The translations under genes were made by a program, and so were the position numbers. The notes beneath the pieces were generated by a model, which had not been told where the DNA came from, did no database searches, and saw only the letters and a list, made by a program, of their open reading frames with translations. A stretch of 7,499 nucleotides of DNA. It comes from Gammaproteobacteria bacterium (GTDB lineage: Bacteria; Pseudomonadota; Gammaproteobacteria; SZUA-140). Below are positions 1 to 7,276 of the stretch, one piece after another (positions within the stretch are counted from its first letter, which is position 1; the number at the start of each line of letters is the position of its first letter). The DNA is taken from assembly GCA_026994735.1 (NCBI GenBank), contig JALWQD010000107.1, positions 1 to 7,499 on the forward strand. Reading direction: 5' to 3'.

Positions 1-903
1 ATGTGTTTTGGGCGAGGAGTGAGTTTGAATAGGATGGCTGCGTTCTCATACTTTTTGTCATATTCAGTGTTCTATCGGGCGATGATTGTGATGGTGTTTG
101 TTCTGCTTGCAGGTTGCAGTCACCTGATCCCTCCTGATGCCGGTGCTATGAAGGGGGTGATGCCGAAAATTGGTTTCAAGTCTGTGGCAGCTGAGACACG
201 CTATCTGTTAGCTGTTGGTGATCAGCTTGAAATCAAGTTTTTTTATACGCCGGAGTTGAATGAATCAGTCGTTATCAGGCCTGACGGGCGTCTTTCTCTG
301 CAGTTGATCGGTGAAGTGCAAGCAGCAGGCTCCACGGTTGACGAGCTGCGCAGTCATTTGCAGCTTCGTTATGCAAAAACACTGAATGACCCTGAGCTGG
401 CAGTGATTGTTAAGTCTTTTTCTGCACCTTTTGTCTATGTTGGTGGCGAGGTGCGAAGCCCCGGAAGGGTTGTTTTGGCGGGGCGTCAGATGACGGCTTT
501 GGAGGCTGTGTTGGCAGCAGGAGATTTTAATTACGGCGCGGAGCGCCGTAATGTTATTGTTTTACGTAACGAAAATGGTCAGACACGGGTCTTTAGCCTC
601 AATTTGCGTGATTATATTTCCGCAGAGGTGTCATTGCCAGTGCAGGCGAAACCACGGTCACCCCGATGGCGTTGTTCGACAGGGAATTGTGTTGCGACTA
701 CCCGGTCCGTTCCCTTTGCCGCGAATCAGGCAGCCGATATGGTCTTGCAAGCGCAGGACATTGTTTATGTGCCGGAATCTCAGATTAGTCAGTTGGCCAG
801 GTTTTTTAAGGATTACCTGGATGAAATCCTGCCGATATACGGCAATATGGGCTTGGTATTTAACTATGATCTTAAGAACAAGATCAGCATCCAGACTCGC
901 TAG
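1..903 (+). CDS. Outer-membrane polysaccharide export lipoprotein (Wza/GumB-like, Poly_export + SLBB)
   Basis: This is an outer-membrane exit protein for an exopolysaccharide or capsule. The N-terminus is hydrophobic and ends in a lipobox, LAGC, with the acylated Cys at residue 39. It is followed by a Poly_export domain (about residues 65-140, containing YLLAVGDQLEI and VIRPDGRLSL) and an SLBB-type domain (about 141-190, VYVGGEVRSPGRV). The C-terminal part has VLQAQDIVYVPES and a segment near the end, LPIYGNMGLVF, that probably helps form the outer-membrane part. At 300 residues it is shorter than E. coli Wza (about 380). The start is uncertain: the frame is open to the window edge, and AGGAG at 15-19 sits 5 bases before an in-frame TTG at 25, with an ATG at 34 as another option. 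Residues about 215-242 look like an extra segment (see findings). The stop lies 29 bases before the chain-length gene, so the two are probably co-transcribed. The family call is firm. Confidence 0.92.
   Translation: MCFGRGVSLNRMAAFSYFLSYSVFYRAMIVMVFVLLAGCSHLIPPDAGAMKGVMPKIGFKSVAAETRYLLAVGDQLEIKFFYTPELNESVVIRPDGRLSLQLIGEVQAAGSTVDELRSHLQLRYAKTLNDPELAVIVKSFSAPFVYVGGEVRSPGRVVLAGRQMTALEAVLAAGDFNYGAERRNVIVLRNENGQTRVFSLNLRDYISAEVSLPVQAKPRSPRWRCSTGNCVATTRSVPFAANQAADMVLQAQDIVYVPESQISQLARFFKDYLDEILPIYGNMGLVFNYDLKNKISIQTR
15..19 (+). promoter_or_regulatory. Possible ribosome binding site for the export lipoprotein
   Basis: AGGAG lies 5 bases before an in-frame TTG at 25 and 14 bases before the ATG at 34. 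If it is used, the protein starts at residue 9 of the longest reading (LNRMAAFSYF), which gives a signal peptide of normal size before the lipobox. The window edge prevents ruling out an upstream start. Confidence 0.35.
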
Positions 904-932
904 GTCTTACTGGATGAGACGGGAGACTATGC

Positions 933-2387
933 GTGCTTGATGACAACATAAGGGATGAGCAGGAATTACCCTCGATTATTTGGGATGAGTTGCTGCTCAG
1001 TTTACGACAGAATAAATGGCTGATTGCCGGCATTGCCCTGATGGTTGTCATGGGCGCTTATTTGGCCTTGCAGTTTATTTCCTGGAAATATGAAGCCAAT
1101 GCCCGTGTGCTGGTGAAGCTGGGAAGAGAGAATACCGAATTGCCGGCAGTCGTCAGAAATGGTGGTTTATTAACAACCGGTGTGCGCAAGGAAGAAATTA
1201 ATTCAGAAATTCAGCTGCTGACATCGGAGGCCCTGATTACTGAAGTTGTCGACAGTATTGGTTATAAGAATTTCCTCTTCGTACCTGTTCGTCCGGATGA
1301 TCTTGTCGGGATTGTCAAATATTATCTGAAGCTGGCTTATCGTGAATTCAAAGCGACAGTTGAAGACTTGATGATTATGCTGGGACTTCGTCAGGCATAT
1401 AGCGAACATGATCAGGTTGTCATGGCGATGAAGCGTTACCTGACGGTTGTCCGTGAAAAAGATTCTGACGTGATTAGCATTCATTTACAGCTACCGCACC
1501 CGGAGTTGGCGGTAAAGACAGTGGAAAGGATGCTGGATGTCTATCTCGATCGCCACATTTCGGTACGTAGAAATGGTGAGGTGAAGTCCTTTTTTGATCG
1601 TCAAACAGCGGAATACCATGCACAGCTGTTGGCTGTTGAAGAGGCGCGTGATGATCTGCGGTCCCGGCTGGGAGTCAGTGATATTGGCGAACAACGACGT
1701 CTTATATTATTGCGACTGGATACACTTGAAGCTCAGCGTAATCAATGGTTGGCTGACCGGAATCGGCTGCTGGGCAGTAACACCCAGCAAGACAATAAGC
1801 GAAGGGTGAGTGGCAACCTGGGCACCATTACTATTGACACTTTGCCGCTGGTACAACATGAAGTGATTCAGCGACGTCTGGCGTTGGAGAAACGCCTGTT
1901 GAGCTATGGCAAGTCATCACGACCGACACGAAAACTGGAGAATGAACTAGCTTCATACGAAGCTTTTTTGCGACATGGTCTGGATGACCTGATCGCTCAA
2001 AACGAAGCCCAAATCAAACAGGAGCGCAGACATCTGGGGCTGCTTGCTGAGGCGGAAGAACGTTTGTTGCGTCTGGAACGAGAGCGGGCCTTGGCAGAAA
2101 AAAATTATCTTGCCTATGCAAAGCGTAGCGAAGAAGCCAATATAACGGAAAAGATGGATCTGCGCCGGGTTTCCAATATTGCCGTACTGGCTCCCCCTGT
2201 ATTGCCGGTGAAACCGGTTGCGCCCAAGAAAATGTTGATTATGGCACTTTCTATTCCAGTGGGTTTGCTCATTGCGGTAGGGATTGTCCTGTTACGCGAA
2301 TACCTGAATGATCGCGTCCGTACAGGACGCGATCTGCGGGCTCTTGCCGGACTGGATTATCTGGGCCGGTTTCGCGTCAGCCCCTGA
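933..2387 (+). CDS. Polysaccharide chain-length determinant / co-polymerase (Wzz/GumC family), no kinase domain
   Basis: This 484-residue inner-membrane polysaccharide co-polymerase sets chain length and bridges the polymerase to the export channel. A short cytoplasmic N-terminus leads into a membrane segment (about 29-49), followed by a Wzz-type domain (YEANARVLVKLGRE, then EINSEIQLLTSEALI). A long charged coiled-coil periplasmic region spans roughly 200-400, rich in Arg/Glu/Leu. The family's proline-rich block comes next (APPVLPVKPVAPKK, 420-433), leading into the second membrane segment (434-454) and a short cytoplasmic tail. The tail stops at LGRF, where Wzc-type proteins continue into a Walker-box tyrosine kinase; none is present here or directly downstream. 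The start is GTG at 933, supported by GGGAG at 921-925 with 7 bases of spacing; an ATG at 929 is out of frame. It sits 29 bases after the export gene, as expected for an export pair. The family is firm; the polymer is unknown. Confidence 0.92.
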   Translation: MLDDNIRDEQELPSIIWDELLLSLRQNKWLIAGIALMVVMGAYLALQFISWKYEANARVLVKLGRENTELPAVVRNGGLLTTGVRKEEINSEIQLLTSEALITEVVDSIGYKNFLFVPVRPDDLVGIVKYYLKLAYREFKATVEDLMIMLGLRQAYSEHDQVVMAMKRYLTVVREKDSDVISIHLQLPHPELAVKTVERMLDVYLDRHISVRRNGEVKSFFDRQTAEYHAQLLAVEEARDDLRSRLGVSDIGEQRRLILLRLDTLEAQRNQWLADRNRLLGSNTQQDNKRRVSGNLGTITIDTLPLVQHEVIQRRLALEKRLLSYGKSSRPTRKLENELASYEAFLRHGLDDLIAQNEAQIKQERRHLGLLAEAEERLLRLERERALAEKNYLAYAKRSEEANITEKMDLRRVSNIAVLAPPVLPVKPVAPKKMLIMALSIPVGLLIAVGIVLLREYLNDRVRTGRDLRALAGLDYLGRFRVSP

Positions 2388-2490
2388 TTGTTTTCAGCGG
2401 GCAGTGCTGGTAACGGTTATGCTCGCGCTTATGTGTCCCCAGGGATAGCGGCATGGATGATGCCTGCATAAAGGAGGCGAATCGAGGATT
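2388..2490 (+). other. Short intergenic gap between the co-polymerase and polymerase/ligase genes
   Basis: These 103 bases hold no recognisable gene. The co-polymerase frame stays open for 27 codons after its TGA, ending at a TAA at 2469-2471, but those codons do not resemble a kinase or any domain I know. No convincing terminator stem or promoter is visible, so transcription probably runs through. The only clear signal is the Shine-Dalgarno-like AAGGAGG at 2471-2477. Confidence 0.5.
2471..2477 (+). promoter_or_regulatory. Strong Shine-Dalgarno sequence with long spacing to the GTG start
   Basis: AAGGAGG is close to a perfect anti-16S match, but it lies 13 bases before the GTG at 2491, longer than the usual 5-9. 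The only other upstream in-frame near-start codons are CTG at 2464, which precedes the site, and ATT at 2488. A weaker GAGGA (2484-2488) is too close to the GTG. The GTG remains the best start. Confidence 0.45.
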
Positions 2491-3990
2491 GTGGAGCAGG
2501 TCATAACGACAGCTGTCGAAGGACAGGGCGAACGATTGTCGCTCCGCCGCTTGTGGGTGGGATTGTTGCTCTTGCTGGGATCCGTGCTGGCAGGGATGGC
2601 CTTTGCCCTGTTGTCAGCGCAAATATCACCTTGGTGGGGGGCTGCTTTATTGCCTGCAGCAGCGATAGGCATCTATATCATGCACAACCCTTCTTTTGGT
2701 TTTCTCTGTGCCTGCGCTGTGATTCCTCTCGAGAGGCTGGGGCGATTTACCGCCGATTCCAGCATGTACACGTTTTCATTGATGCGTATTATTGGTGTCC
2801 TCGCCCTTGGCAGTATCCTGCTTTATTATTTATCGCGTGGGCGTAAGCTGCGGGTCGCTGCCCCCGTTTATCTTTATACGATTTATTGGTTGCTTGGTTT
2901 GTTGACGCTGACGCATACCAGCGATTTTCTCGGGAATGTGCGTGCCAGTGGTGCAATTCTTGGTAATTTATTATTTTTTTTTCTTGTCATCAATGCTGCT
3001 CGTTCATGGCGCATTATGAAAATGGCAGTAGCTGCATGGTTGCTCATATCAGTATTGATTGGTCTTTATACAGTTTATGACTGGCACTTTGGACACAGCT
3101 TTTCAGAAGCTGAGATTGGTGTTGCCGAGAGCCGTTTCAGTACGGTACTGGCCGATACTTCTGAATATGAATCGCTCGATACTGTTCGCAGGGCAACGGG
3201 GCCGACTTCACACTCGGCTGTTTATGGAATTAACTTGATAATGGCTCTTCCGTTTCTGGCTTTTTATTGGTGTCGTTTTTCATCTGTTCGCTATCGTGCA
3301 GTCATTTTTTTAGCGACATTAGTTATTCTCTATAATATTTTTCTAACTAATACGCGGGCAGTATTATTACTGACAGTACTGGTTTTTTTGATGATGCTTT
3401 GGCGTCGTTTATTGCGTATCACGCCGGGCGTTTTTATTGCAGCAATGTTAGTCGGTGTATCGATGTTGCCACTGGTTCCCGATGCAATTTATGAGCGCGT
3501 TTTAAATCCGGCGAACTATACGGTTCAGCAATCAGGTACGTTACGTGCCCGTCTGCATTACTGGCGGGCGGGCTTGATCGTCATAGAAGAAAACTGGATG
3601 TTTGGTATTGGTCCTGGTAATCAACAGGAAATACCGCGTTATTTGACTGGCGATGCTCCCAGTGAGACGACAGTTCATAATGAATATTTGCAGACAATGA
3701 TGGAGCTTGGCGTTGTTGGTTGGCTGGTTTTCTTCTCTTTCGTTTTTTTGATTTTGCGTTACAGTTTTCAGGCTGCAGAGTATTATCGCTGCCAGGAAGG
3801 GGGTGCGGAGCGCTATCTTTTCCTCAAGGCAGCACAGGTGTCTATGATTTCAGTTTTGATATACGGTTTGCAGGTTGATGTCTTTCATTTTCCGCTTAAG
3901 GGCTGGTGGTTGATTGCCGGTCTGGTTACCGCTCTTCACCTGGCAGCATGCCGGATGAATGCGCAGACGAAAATACAGCAAAAAGGTTAG
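2491..3990 (+). CDS. O-antigen ligase / polysaccharide polymerase family membrane protein (Wzy_C)
   Basis: This 499-residue integral inner-membrane protein has roughly a dozen hydrophobic segments. It belongs to the O-antigen ligase/polymerase superfamily (WaaL, Wzy, Wzy_C domain), which transfers or polymerises lipid-linked glycan repeat units on the periplasmic side. Supporting motifs are NTRAVLLL (287-294; the family often has a conserved Arg there), a large loop starting near residue 345 that contains RARLHYW, the glycine-rich GIGPGNQ (372-378) after ENWMFG, and VHNEYLQ (395-401), whose His is the conserved residue implicated in catalysis. A second loop carries VRRATGPTSH (232-241). Ligase and polymerase cannot be separated by sequence alone; beside GumC/Wza-type genes a polymerase (Wzy) role is more likely. 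The start is GTG at 2491. Its 3' end overlaps the glycosyltransferase frame by 32 bases if that gene starts at ATG 3959. Confidence 0.88.
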   Translation: MEQVITTAVEGQGERLSLRRLWVGLLLLLGSVLAGMAFALLSAQISPWWGAALLPAAAIGIYIMHNPSFGFLCACAVIPLERLGRFTADSSMYTFSLMRIIGVLALGSILLYYLSRGRKLRVAAPVYLYTIYWLLGLLTLTHTSDFLGNVRASGAILGNLLFFFLVINAARSWRIMKMAVAAWLLISVLIGLYTVYDWHFGHSFSEAEIGVAESRFSTVLADTSEYESLDTVRRATGPTSHSAVYGINLIMALPFLAFYWCRFSSVRYRAVIFLATLVILYNIFLTNTRAVLLLTVLVFLMMLWRRLLRITPGVFIAAMLVGVSMLPLVPDAIYERVLNPANYTVQQSGTLRARLHYWRAGLIVIEENWMFGIGPGNQQEIPRYLTGDAPSETTVHNEYLQTMMELGVVGWLVFFSFVFLILRYSFQAAEYYRCQEGGAERYLFLKAAQVSMISVLIYGLQVDVFHFPLKGWWLIAGLVTALHLAACRMNAQTKIQQKG

Positions 3991-4912
3991 TCATTTGTCG
4001 GATATTGACGTTACAGAAAAGGCGCTTCATGATGTTGCCGTGATCATTGTCGGTCTCAACGCACGCGATTATGTGCGCGAGAGCCTGTCAACGGTGCAAT
4101 CCTCTGCCTGGGCAGATATCAATTACGAGCTGATCTATATTGATAATGGCTCGGGTGATGGCAGTGTTGCGATGGTGAAGGATGAATTCCCCGCTGTTCA
4201 GTTGATAGCCAATGCCGATAATCTGGGGTTTTGTCTGGCTGCTAATCAGGGTGCCCGGGCAGCTTCCAGTCGCTACTATTTTTTCCTTAACGACGACACG
4301 ATTGTACACTCTGAGGCAATTCCTTTACTTGTTCGCTATCTCGACCTCCATCCCGAAATTGGTTCGGCCGGGAGCCGCTTGCTGAATACCGATGGCAGCG
4401 ATCAGTGGTCAGGGCGGCGTTATCCGACGAAATGGAATGCCATTTTTGGTCGCCGTTCGTGGCTGAGCCGAATTTTCCCCAGGATGCCCGCGTTGAATGA
4501 TTACCTTTATCGTGATGAGATCGAGCGCGGTGATCCCTTTATTGCCGATTGGGTTTCTGCTGCCGCTATGCTGATTCGTCAGGAAGTATTTTGGCACGTT
4601 GGTGGCTTTGCTGAAGATTATTATTATTGGCATGAGGCGGTAATCTGTGACCGTATTCGTCGCAGCGGCAAGGAGATTGTTCTCCATCCACAATCACAGA
4701 TTGTTCATCATGAGGGGAAGGGGAGTGGCGCGCGCCCTTACCCGGTTCAGCGTTGGCATATCATCGATTTTCACCAAGGGGCATTCCGCAGTTATTGTGA
4801 ACACTATTATCTTTCCGGTCTGCACCCTCTACGGTTAATGGTAGGGACGGCACTGACCGCCAGGGCTTTGGCCCTGATTTTTCTGACTAGGGTGAAGGCA
4901 TGGCTGAATTAG
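3959..4912 (+). CDS. Glycosyltransferase family 2 protein (WbbL-like / COG1216 type)
   Basis: This cytoplasmic GT-A fold enzyme transfers a sugar from a nucleotide donor to a growing lipid-linked glycan. It starts with VAVIIVGLNARDYV, then has DNGSGDGS (62-69), LGFCLAANQG, and the metal-binding DXD-type NDDT (111-114). A C-terminal half with DWVSAAAMLIRQEVF and VGGF follows, typical of rhamnosyltransferase-like GT2 enzymes. The expected acidic 'ED' region reads WHEAVICDR (224-232), with Ala where the second acidic residue usually lies. HHEGKGSG follows. The C-terminus has a hydrophobic stretch (LMVGTALTARALALIFL) that may bind the membrane. ATG 3959 gives 317 residues with an odd basic start (MRRRKYSKK) overlapping the previous gene. 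An in-frame TTG at 3995, 8 bases after AAGG (3983-3986), would give 305 residues starting just before the domain and may be the true start. The donor sugar is unknown. Confidence 0.88.
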   Translation: MRRRKYSKKVSHLSDIDVTEKALHDVAVIIVGLNARDYVRESLSTVQSSAWADINYELIYIDNGSGDGSVAMVKDEFPAVQLIANADNLGFCLAANQGARAASSRYYFFLNDDTIVHSEAIPLLVRYLDLHPEIGSAGSRLLNTDGSDQWSGRRYPTKWNAIFGRRSWLSRIFPRMPALNDYLYRDEIERGDPFIADWVSAAAMLIRQEVFWHVGGFAEDYYYWHEAVICDRIRRSGKEIVLHPQSQIVHHEGKGSGARPYPVQRWHIIDFHQGAFRSYCEHYYLSGLHPLRLMVGTALTARALALIFLTRVKAWLN

Positions 4913-5895
4913 CGTTGTTACATGATTTGCAGGCGCCAATGAGAAACTATTATTGCGGGCGTCGGGTGCTTGTTGTCGGAGCTGATGGTTTTCTTGGTTG
5001 TAACTGCATTCTTATGCTTCAGCAACTGGGAGCAGAAATCTCCATTATTTCCCGCCGTGCAAAACCACGTATGGTCGCCGGGGTGAGCCATATCTATCGT
5101 GGTGACTTGCTCGATGAGGCCTTGCTGGCGGAAGCGGTGGCCAAGCAGGATGTTGTTTGTAATTTTGCCGGTGTTTCTTCTGCTGTCGATAGCAATCAGT
5201 CCCCAGAAACAAGTTTGCTGGGGATGTGTTTGCCCAGCCTGCGCCTGTTTAATGCCTGCGCCAGTGAGGAGACGCCGCCACGTGTTATTTATACCAGCAG
5301 TCGTCTTGTCTACGGTATACCGGCTTATCTGCCTGTTGATGAGCTTCATCCAGTGCTGCCACAGAGTATGTATGCTGTCCATAAGTTAACCCTGGAACAT
5401 ACACTTTCTGTGCTTTATCAGACACGCGGTTTGCCTTATATGAGTTTTCGTATTTCAAATCCTTATGGCCCCTATCAGCGCCCAGGTGTCAGTCACTATG
5501 GTGTGATCAATCATTTTATTCGTCTGGCCTCCTGTCATGAACCGATCAGGATTTTTGGCGATGGCCGCCAACGGCGGGACTACATTTACGTTGAGGATGC
5601 GATTGCCATCATGTTAGCGATGGCAGTAAAAGAAGAGTCTGCGGGGGAGATCTATAATCTTGGCGGCAAGGATGATATGGCGATTATTGATGCTGCCAGA
5701 GTGATTGCCGGGCAAGCGGATGACAGTCCTGTTGATCTGGTTCCCTGGCCCGATGATTATCGCTCGGTTGAAACCGGTAACTACAGCACCGACCTGGGTA
5801 AGCTTGAGGCAAGTTTGGGAACATTGAATATGACCGGTTTTTCTGAAGGGGTACGGCATTCATTAGCCTATTATCGTCAAGCCAATGCCCACTGA
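4900..5895 (+). CDS. NAD(P)-dependent epimerase/dehydratase (extended SDR, nucleotide-sugar enzyme)
   Basis: This 331-residue soluble cytoplasmic enzyme is an extended short-chain dehydrogenase, the group of UDP-glucose 4-epimerase, dTDP-glucose dehydratase and related reductases. It probably prepares an activated sugar for the polymer. The Rossmann motif is GADGFLG (27-33), the catalytic Ser region is TSSRLVYG (132-139) and the active-site YxxxK is YAVHK (158-162). The family signatures NPYGPYQRPG and RRDYIYVEDA and a C-terminal YNLGG follow. The end of the second beta strand reads IISRR (49-53), where NAD-using members usually have Asp, so NADP(H) may be preferred (inference). ATG 4900 overlaps the glycosyltransferase stop by 13 bases, which suggests translational coupling. 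An ATG at 4939 (residue 14) would give a start nearer the domain. The precise substrate cannot be assigned. Confidence 0.88.
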   Translation: MAELALLHDLQAPMRNYYCGRRVLVVGADGFLGCNCILMLQQLGAEISIISRRAKPRMVAGVSHIYRGDLLDEALLAEAVAKQDVVCNFAGVSSAVDSNQSPETSLLGMCLPSLRLFNACASEETPPRVIYTSSRLVYGIPAYLPVDELHPVLPQSMYAVHKLTLEHTLSVLYQTRGLPYMSFRISNPYGPYQRPGVSHYGVINHFIRLASCHEPIRIFGDGRQRRDYIYVEDAIAIMLAMAVKEESAGEIYNLGGKDDMAIIDAARVIAGQADDSPVDLVPWPDDYRSVETGNYSTDLGKLEASLGTLNMTGFSEGVRHSLAYYRQANAH

Positions 5896-5997
5896 CAGGC
5901 GCAGCCAGCTCGAGGCCGTACACAGTCTTGGGGGAGGCGCGAGGCCTTTCTGCGACAGGGTCTGCAAAAAAAATCCCGGGGTAGCGATATTATCGAA

Positions 5998-6009
5998 ACT
6001 TTTGAAAGT
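5998..6009. repeat. Small palindrome (ACTTT-TG-AAAGT), operator-like
   Basis: Perfect 5-base arms around a 2-base centre, about 50 bases before the hydrolase start. The size and position fit a regulator site, but a palindrome this short occurs by chance fairly often and I do not recognise the binding protein. Confidence 0.25.
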
Positions 6010-6044
6010 CCGGCAACGTTCAAGGGGACAAGGGTTAGCTAATT

Positions 6045-6050
6045 GAGGTG
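6045..6050 (+). promoter_or_regulatory. Ribosome binding site deciding the hydrolase start
   Basis: GAGGTG lies 7 bases before ATG 6058. This favours that ATG over the upstream in-frame TTG at 6043, which would overlap the site. The choice also gives a clean lipoprotein signal peptide with a basic IRKR stretch before the hydrophobic core. Confidence 0.6.
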
Positions 6051-6057
6051 TTGGATA

Positions 6058-7260
6058 ATGGTGATTAACCTTTTGATACGCAAGCGATGCTGGTTTTTAA
6101 TGGTCATTTCTCTATTAATGGCTGCCTGTGGTGATAATGCGGATACTGCCAGCAATACCGTACCTGCCGGTACGATTCCGCCGGTCTTGCCAGCCCTTTC
6201 CGTAGAACGCAATTTCCTCCTTGGTCTGACGCCCTTTGCAAATGGTTCAACGGCGCAGGTCAAAAATGCCGCATGGACCTTTGTCAAAGGGCATAGTGAC
6301 CTGGTGGCATTGCATTTTGATACGACAGATGGATTACCCTGGGATATTCTTGAAACGGGAGCCTTGCCGGCTGATTTGCCCACTGCTTTTCGGCAGCCAT
6401 TTGATGAGGCTGTCAGCGCCTTGAACGATGGTCAGGCACGCAAGGTCTATGTGGCCTTAAACCCTCTGAACGCATCACGGACAGGGTTGACACCGCAATT
6501 TGGTGGCGGCACATTTCCACTCGGTGTGCCATCATTCGATAATCCGAGGTTGCTGACTGCGTTCAAGCGCTATGTTGATTATATTATGGCGACTTTCAAT
6601 CCGGATTATCTGGCGATTGGCATCGAAGTGAATATCTATGATGTCAATGAACGCAATAATGCCATTGCCGATGGTGGTGGGTTTACGGCCTTTAGCCATT
6701 TTTACAAGGCGGTTTATGACCACATCAAGCTGACACACCCGACCTTGCCGGTCTTTCCAACGCAGCAGCTGGAGTATATTCTGGCAGATGCTGCGAGCTG
6801 GAATAACAGTATGGCCCTGTATGCGGGCAAGATTGATCGCCTGGGCCTGTCAACGTATCCATCAAGTCAAAATAAGTTACCAACTGATCTGACGCTGAAT
6901 TATTTTTCTACGGTTCTGGCGTTTAACAGTTTGCCATTGGTTATCACCGAGACAGGCTATGGCAGTGTTCCCTTTGCCAGTAGTAATTTTACGGCACCAG
7001 GTTCGCCCGAGTTACAGCGTGACTATCTCAATTGGCTGATCACTACGGCAGATAGTCTGCCCGTGAATTTGCGGCCAGACTTCATTGTCTGGTTTTTTCC
7101 CACGGATGCGCCAGCCGCACTGCCGGCAAATCCACCACCTGAATTGGCGGACACGGCATTTTATCTTTCTATGGGCTTGGCGAAACCTGATTTGACGCCG
7201 CGCGAAACACAGCGGCTTTGGGATCAGCAACTGACGCGACCCTATGTCGCTTTGAGATAG
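6058..7260 (+). CDS. Putative glycoside hydrolase lipoprotein (clan GH-A-like TIM barrel)
   Basis: This 400-residue protein has a lipoprotein signal peptide: a basic IRKR stretch, a hydrophobic core and the lipobox MAAC with Cys at residue 24. The next residue is Gly, so retention at the inner membrane by Asp at +2 is not indicated and an outer-membrane location is likely. The rest reads like a (beta/alpha)8 retaining hydrolase. YLAIGIEVN places a candidate acid/base Glu at 190, and PLVITETGYGS places a candidate nucleophile Glu at 298. The spacing of 108 residues is normal for clan GH-A. FIVWFF (342-347) gives the aromatic residue often found on the last strand. I cannot assign a GH family; GH53- or GH39-like are possibilities. 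Its position after polysaccharide assembly genes suggests trimming or release of the polymer, like PslG in the Psl system (inference). The start is ATG 6058; TTG 6043 is less likely. Confidence 0.75.
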   Translation: MVINLLIRKRCWFLMVISLLMAACGDNADTASNTVPAGTIPPVLPALSVERNFLLGLTPFANGSTAQVKNAAWTFVKGHSDLVALHFDTTDGLPWDILETGALPADLPTAFRQPFDEAVSALNDGQARKVYVALNPLNASRTGLTPQFGGGTFPLGVPSFDNPRLLTAFKRYVDYIMATFNPDYLAIGIEVNIYDVNERNNAIADGGGFTAFSHFYKAVYDHIKLTHPTLPVFPTQQLEYILADAASWNNSMALYAGKIDRLGLSTYPSSQNKLPTDLTLNYFSTVLAFNSLPLVITETGYGSVPFASSNFTAPGSPELQRDYLNWLITTADSLPVNLRPDFIVWFFPTDAPAALPANPPPELADTAFYLSMGLAKPDLTPRETQRLWDQQLTRPYVALR

Positions 7261-7276
7261 TGATCTTCAGACGGGC

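Larger units (their letters stand above)
5896..6057 (+). other. Intergenic region before the hydrolase gene
   Basis: About 160 bases without a gene. There is no convincing terminator after the SDR gene. Visible structure includes CGAGGCC repeated directly at 5911-5917 and 5940-5946, an A8 run followed by CCCGGG, a small palindrome ACTTT-TG-AAAGT (5998-6009), and a tandem CAAGGG-GA-CAAGGG (6021-6034). A TATTAT at 5988-5993 could be a -10 box but lacks a good -35. The hydrolase may have its own promoter here or be read through from upstream; the sequence does not decide. Confidence 0.4.

Noticed and set aside
551..940. A 129-codon open frame overlapping the end of the export lipoprotein gene in another phase
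   Set aside because: It is rich in Arg/Cys/Pro/Trp as expected for an out-of-phase reading, shows no domain, and the real gene's family motifs run through the same bases.
2388..2471. Readthrough extension of the co-polymerase past its TGA
   Set aside because: 27 open codons are expected by chance fairly often, and the translated residues do not resemble a kinase or any conserved tail.
4918..5382. A 154-codon open frame on the minus strand inside the SDR gene
   Set aside because: The SDR motifs on the plus strand are clear, and the antisense product has no recognisable domain or ribosome binding site.
5947..5974. Possible terminator before the A8 run after the SDR gene
   Set aside because: TCTGC occurs as a direct, not inverted, repeat, so no stem forms, and the run is A rather than T on the coding strand.
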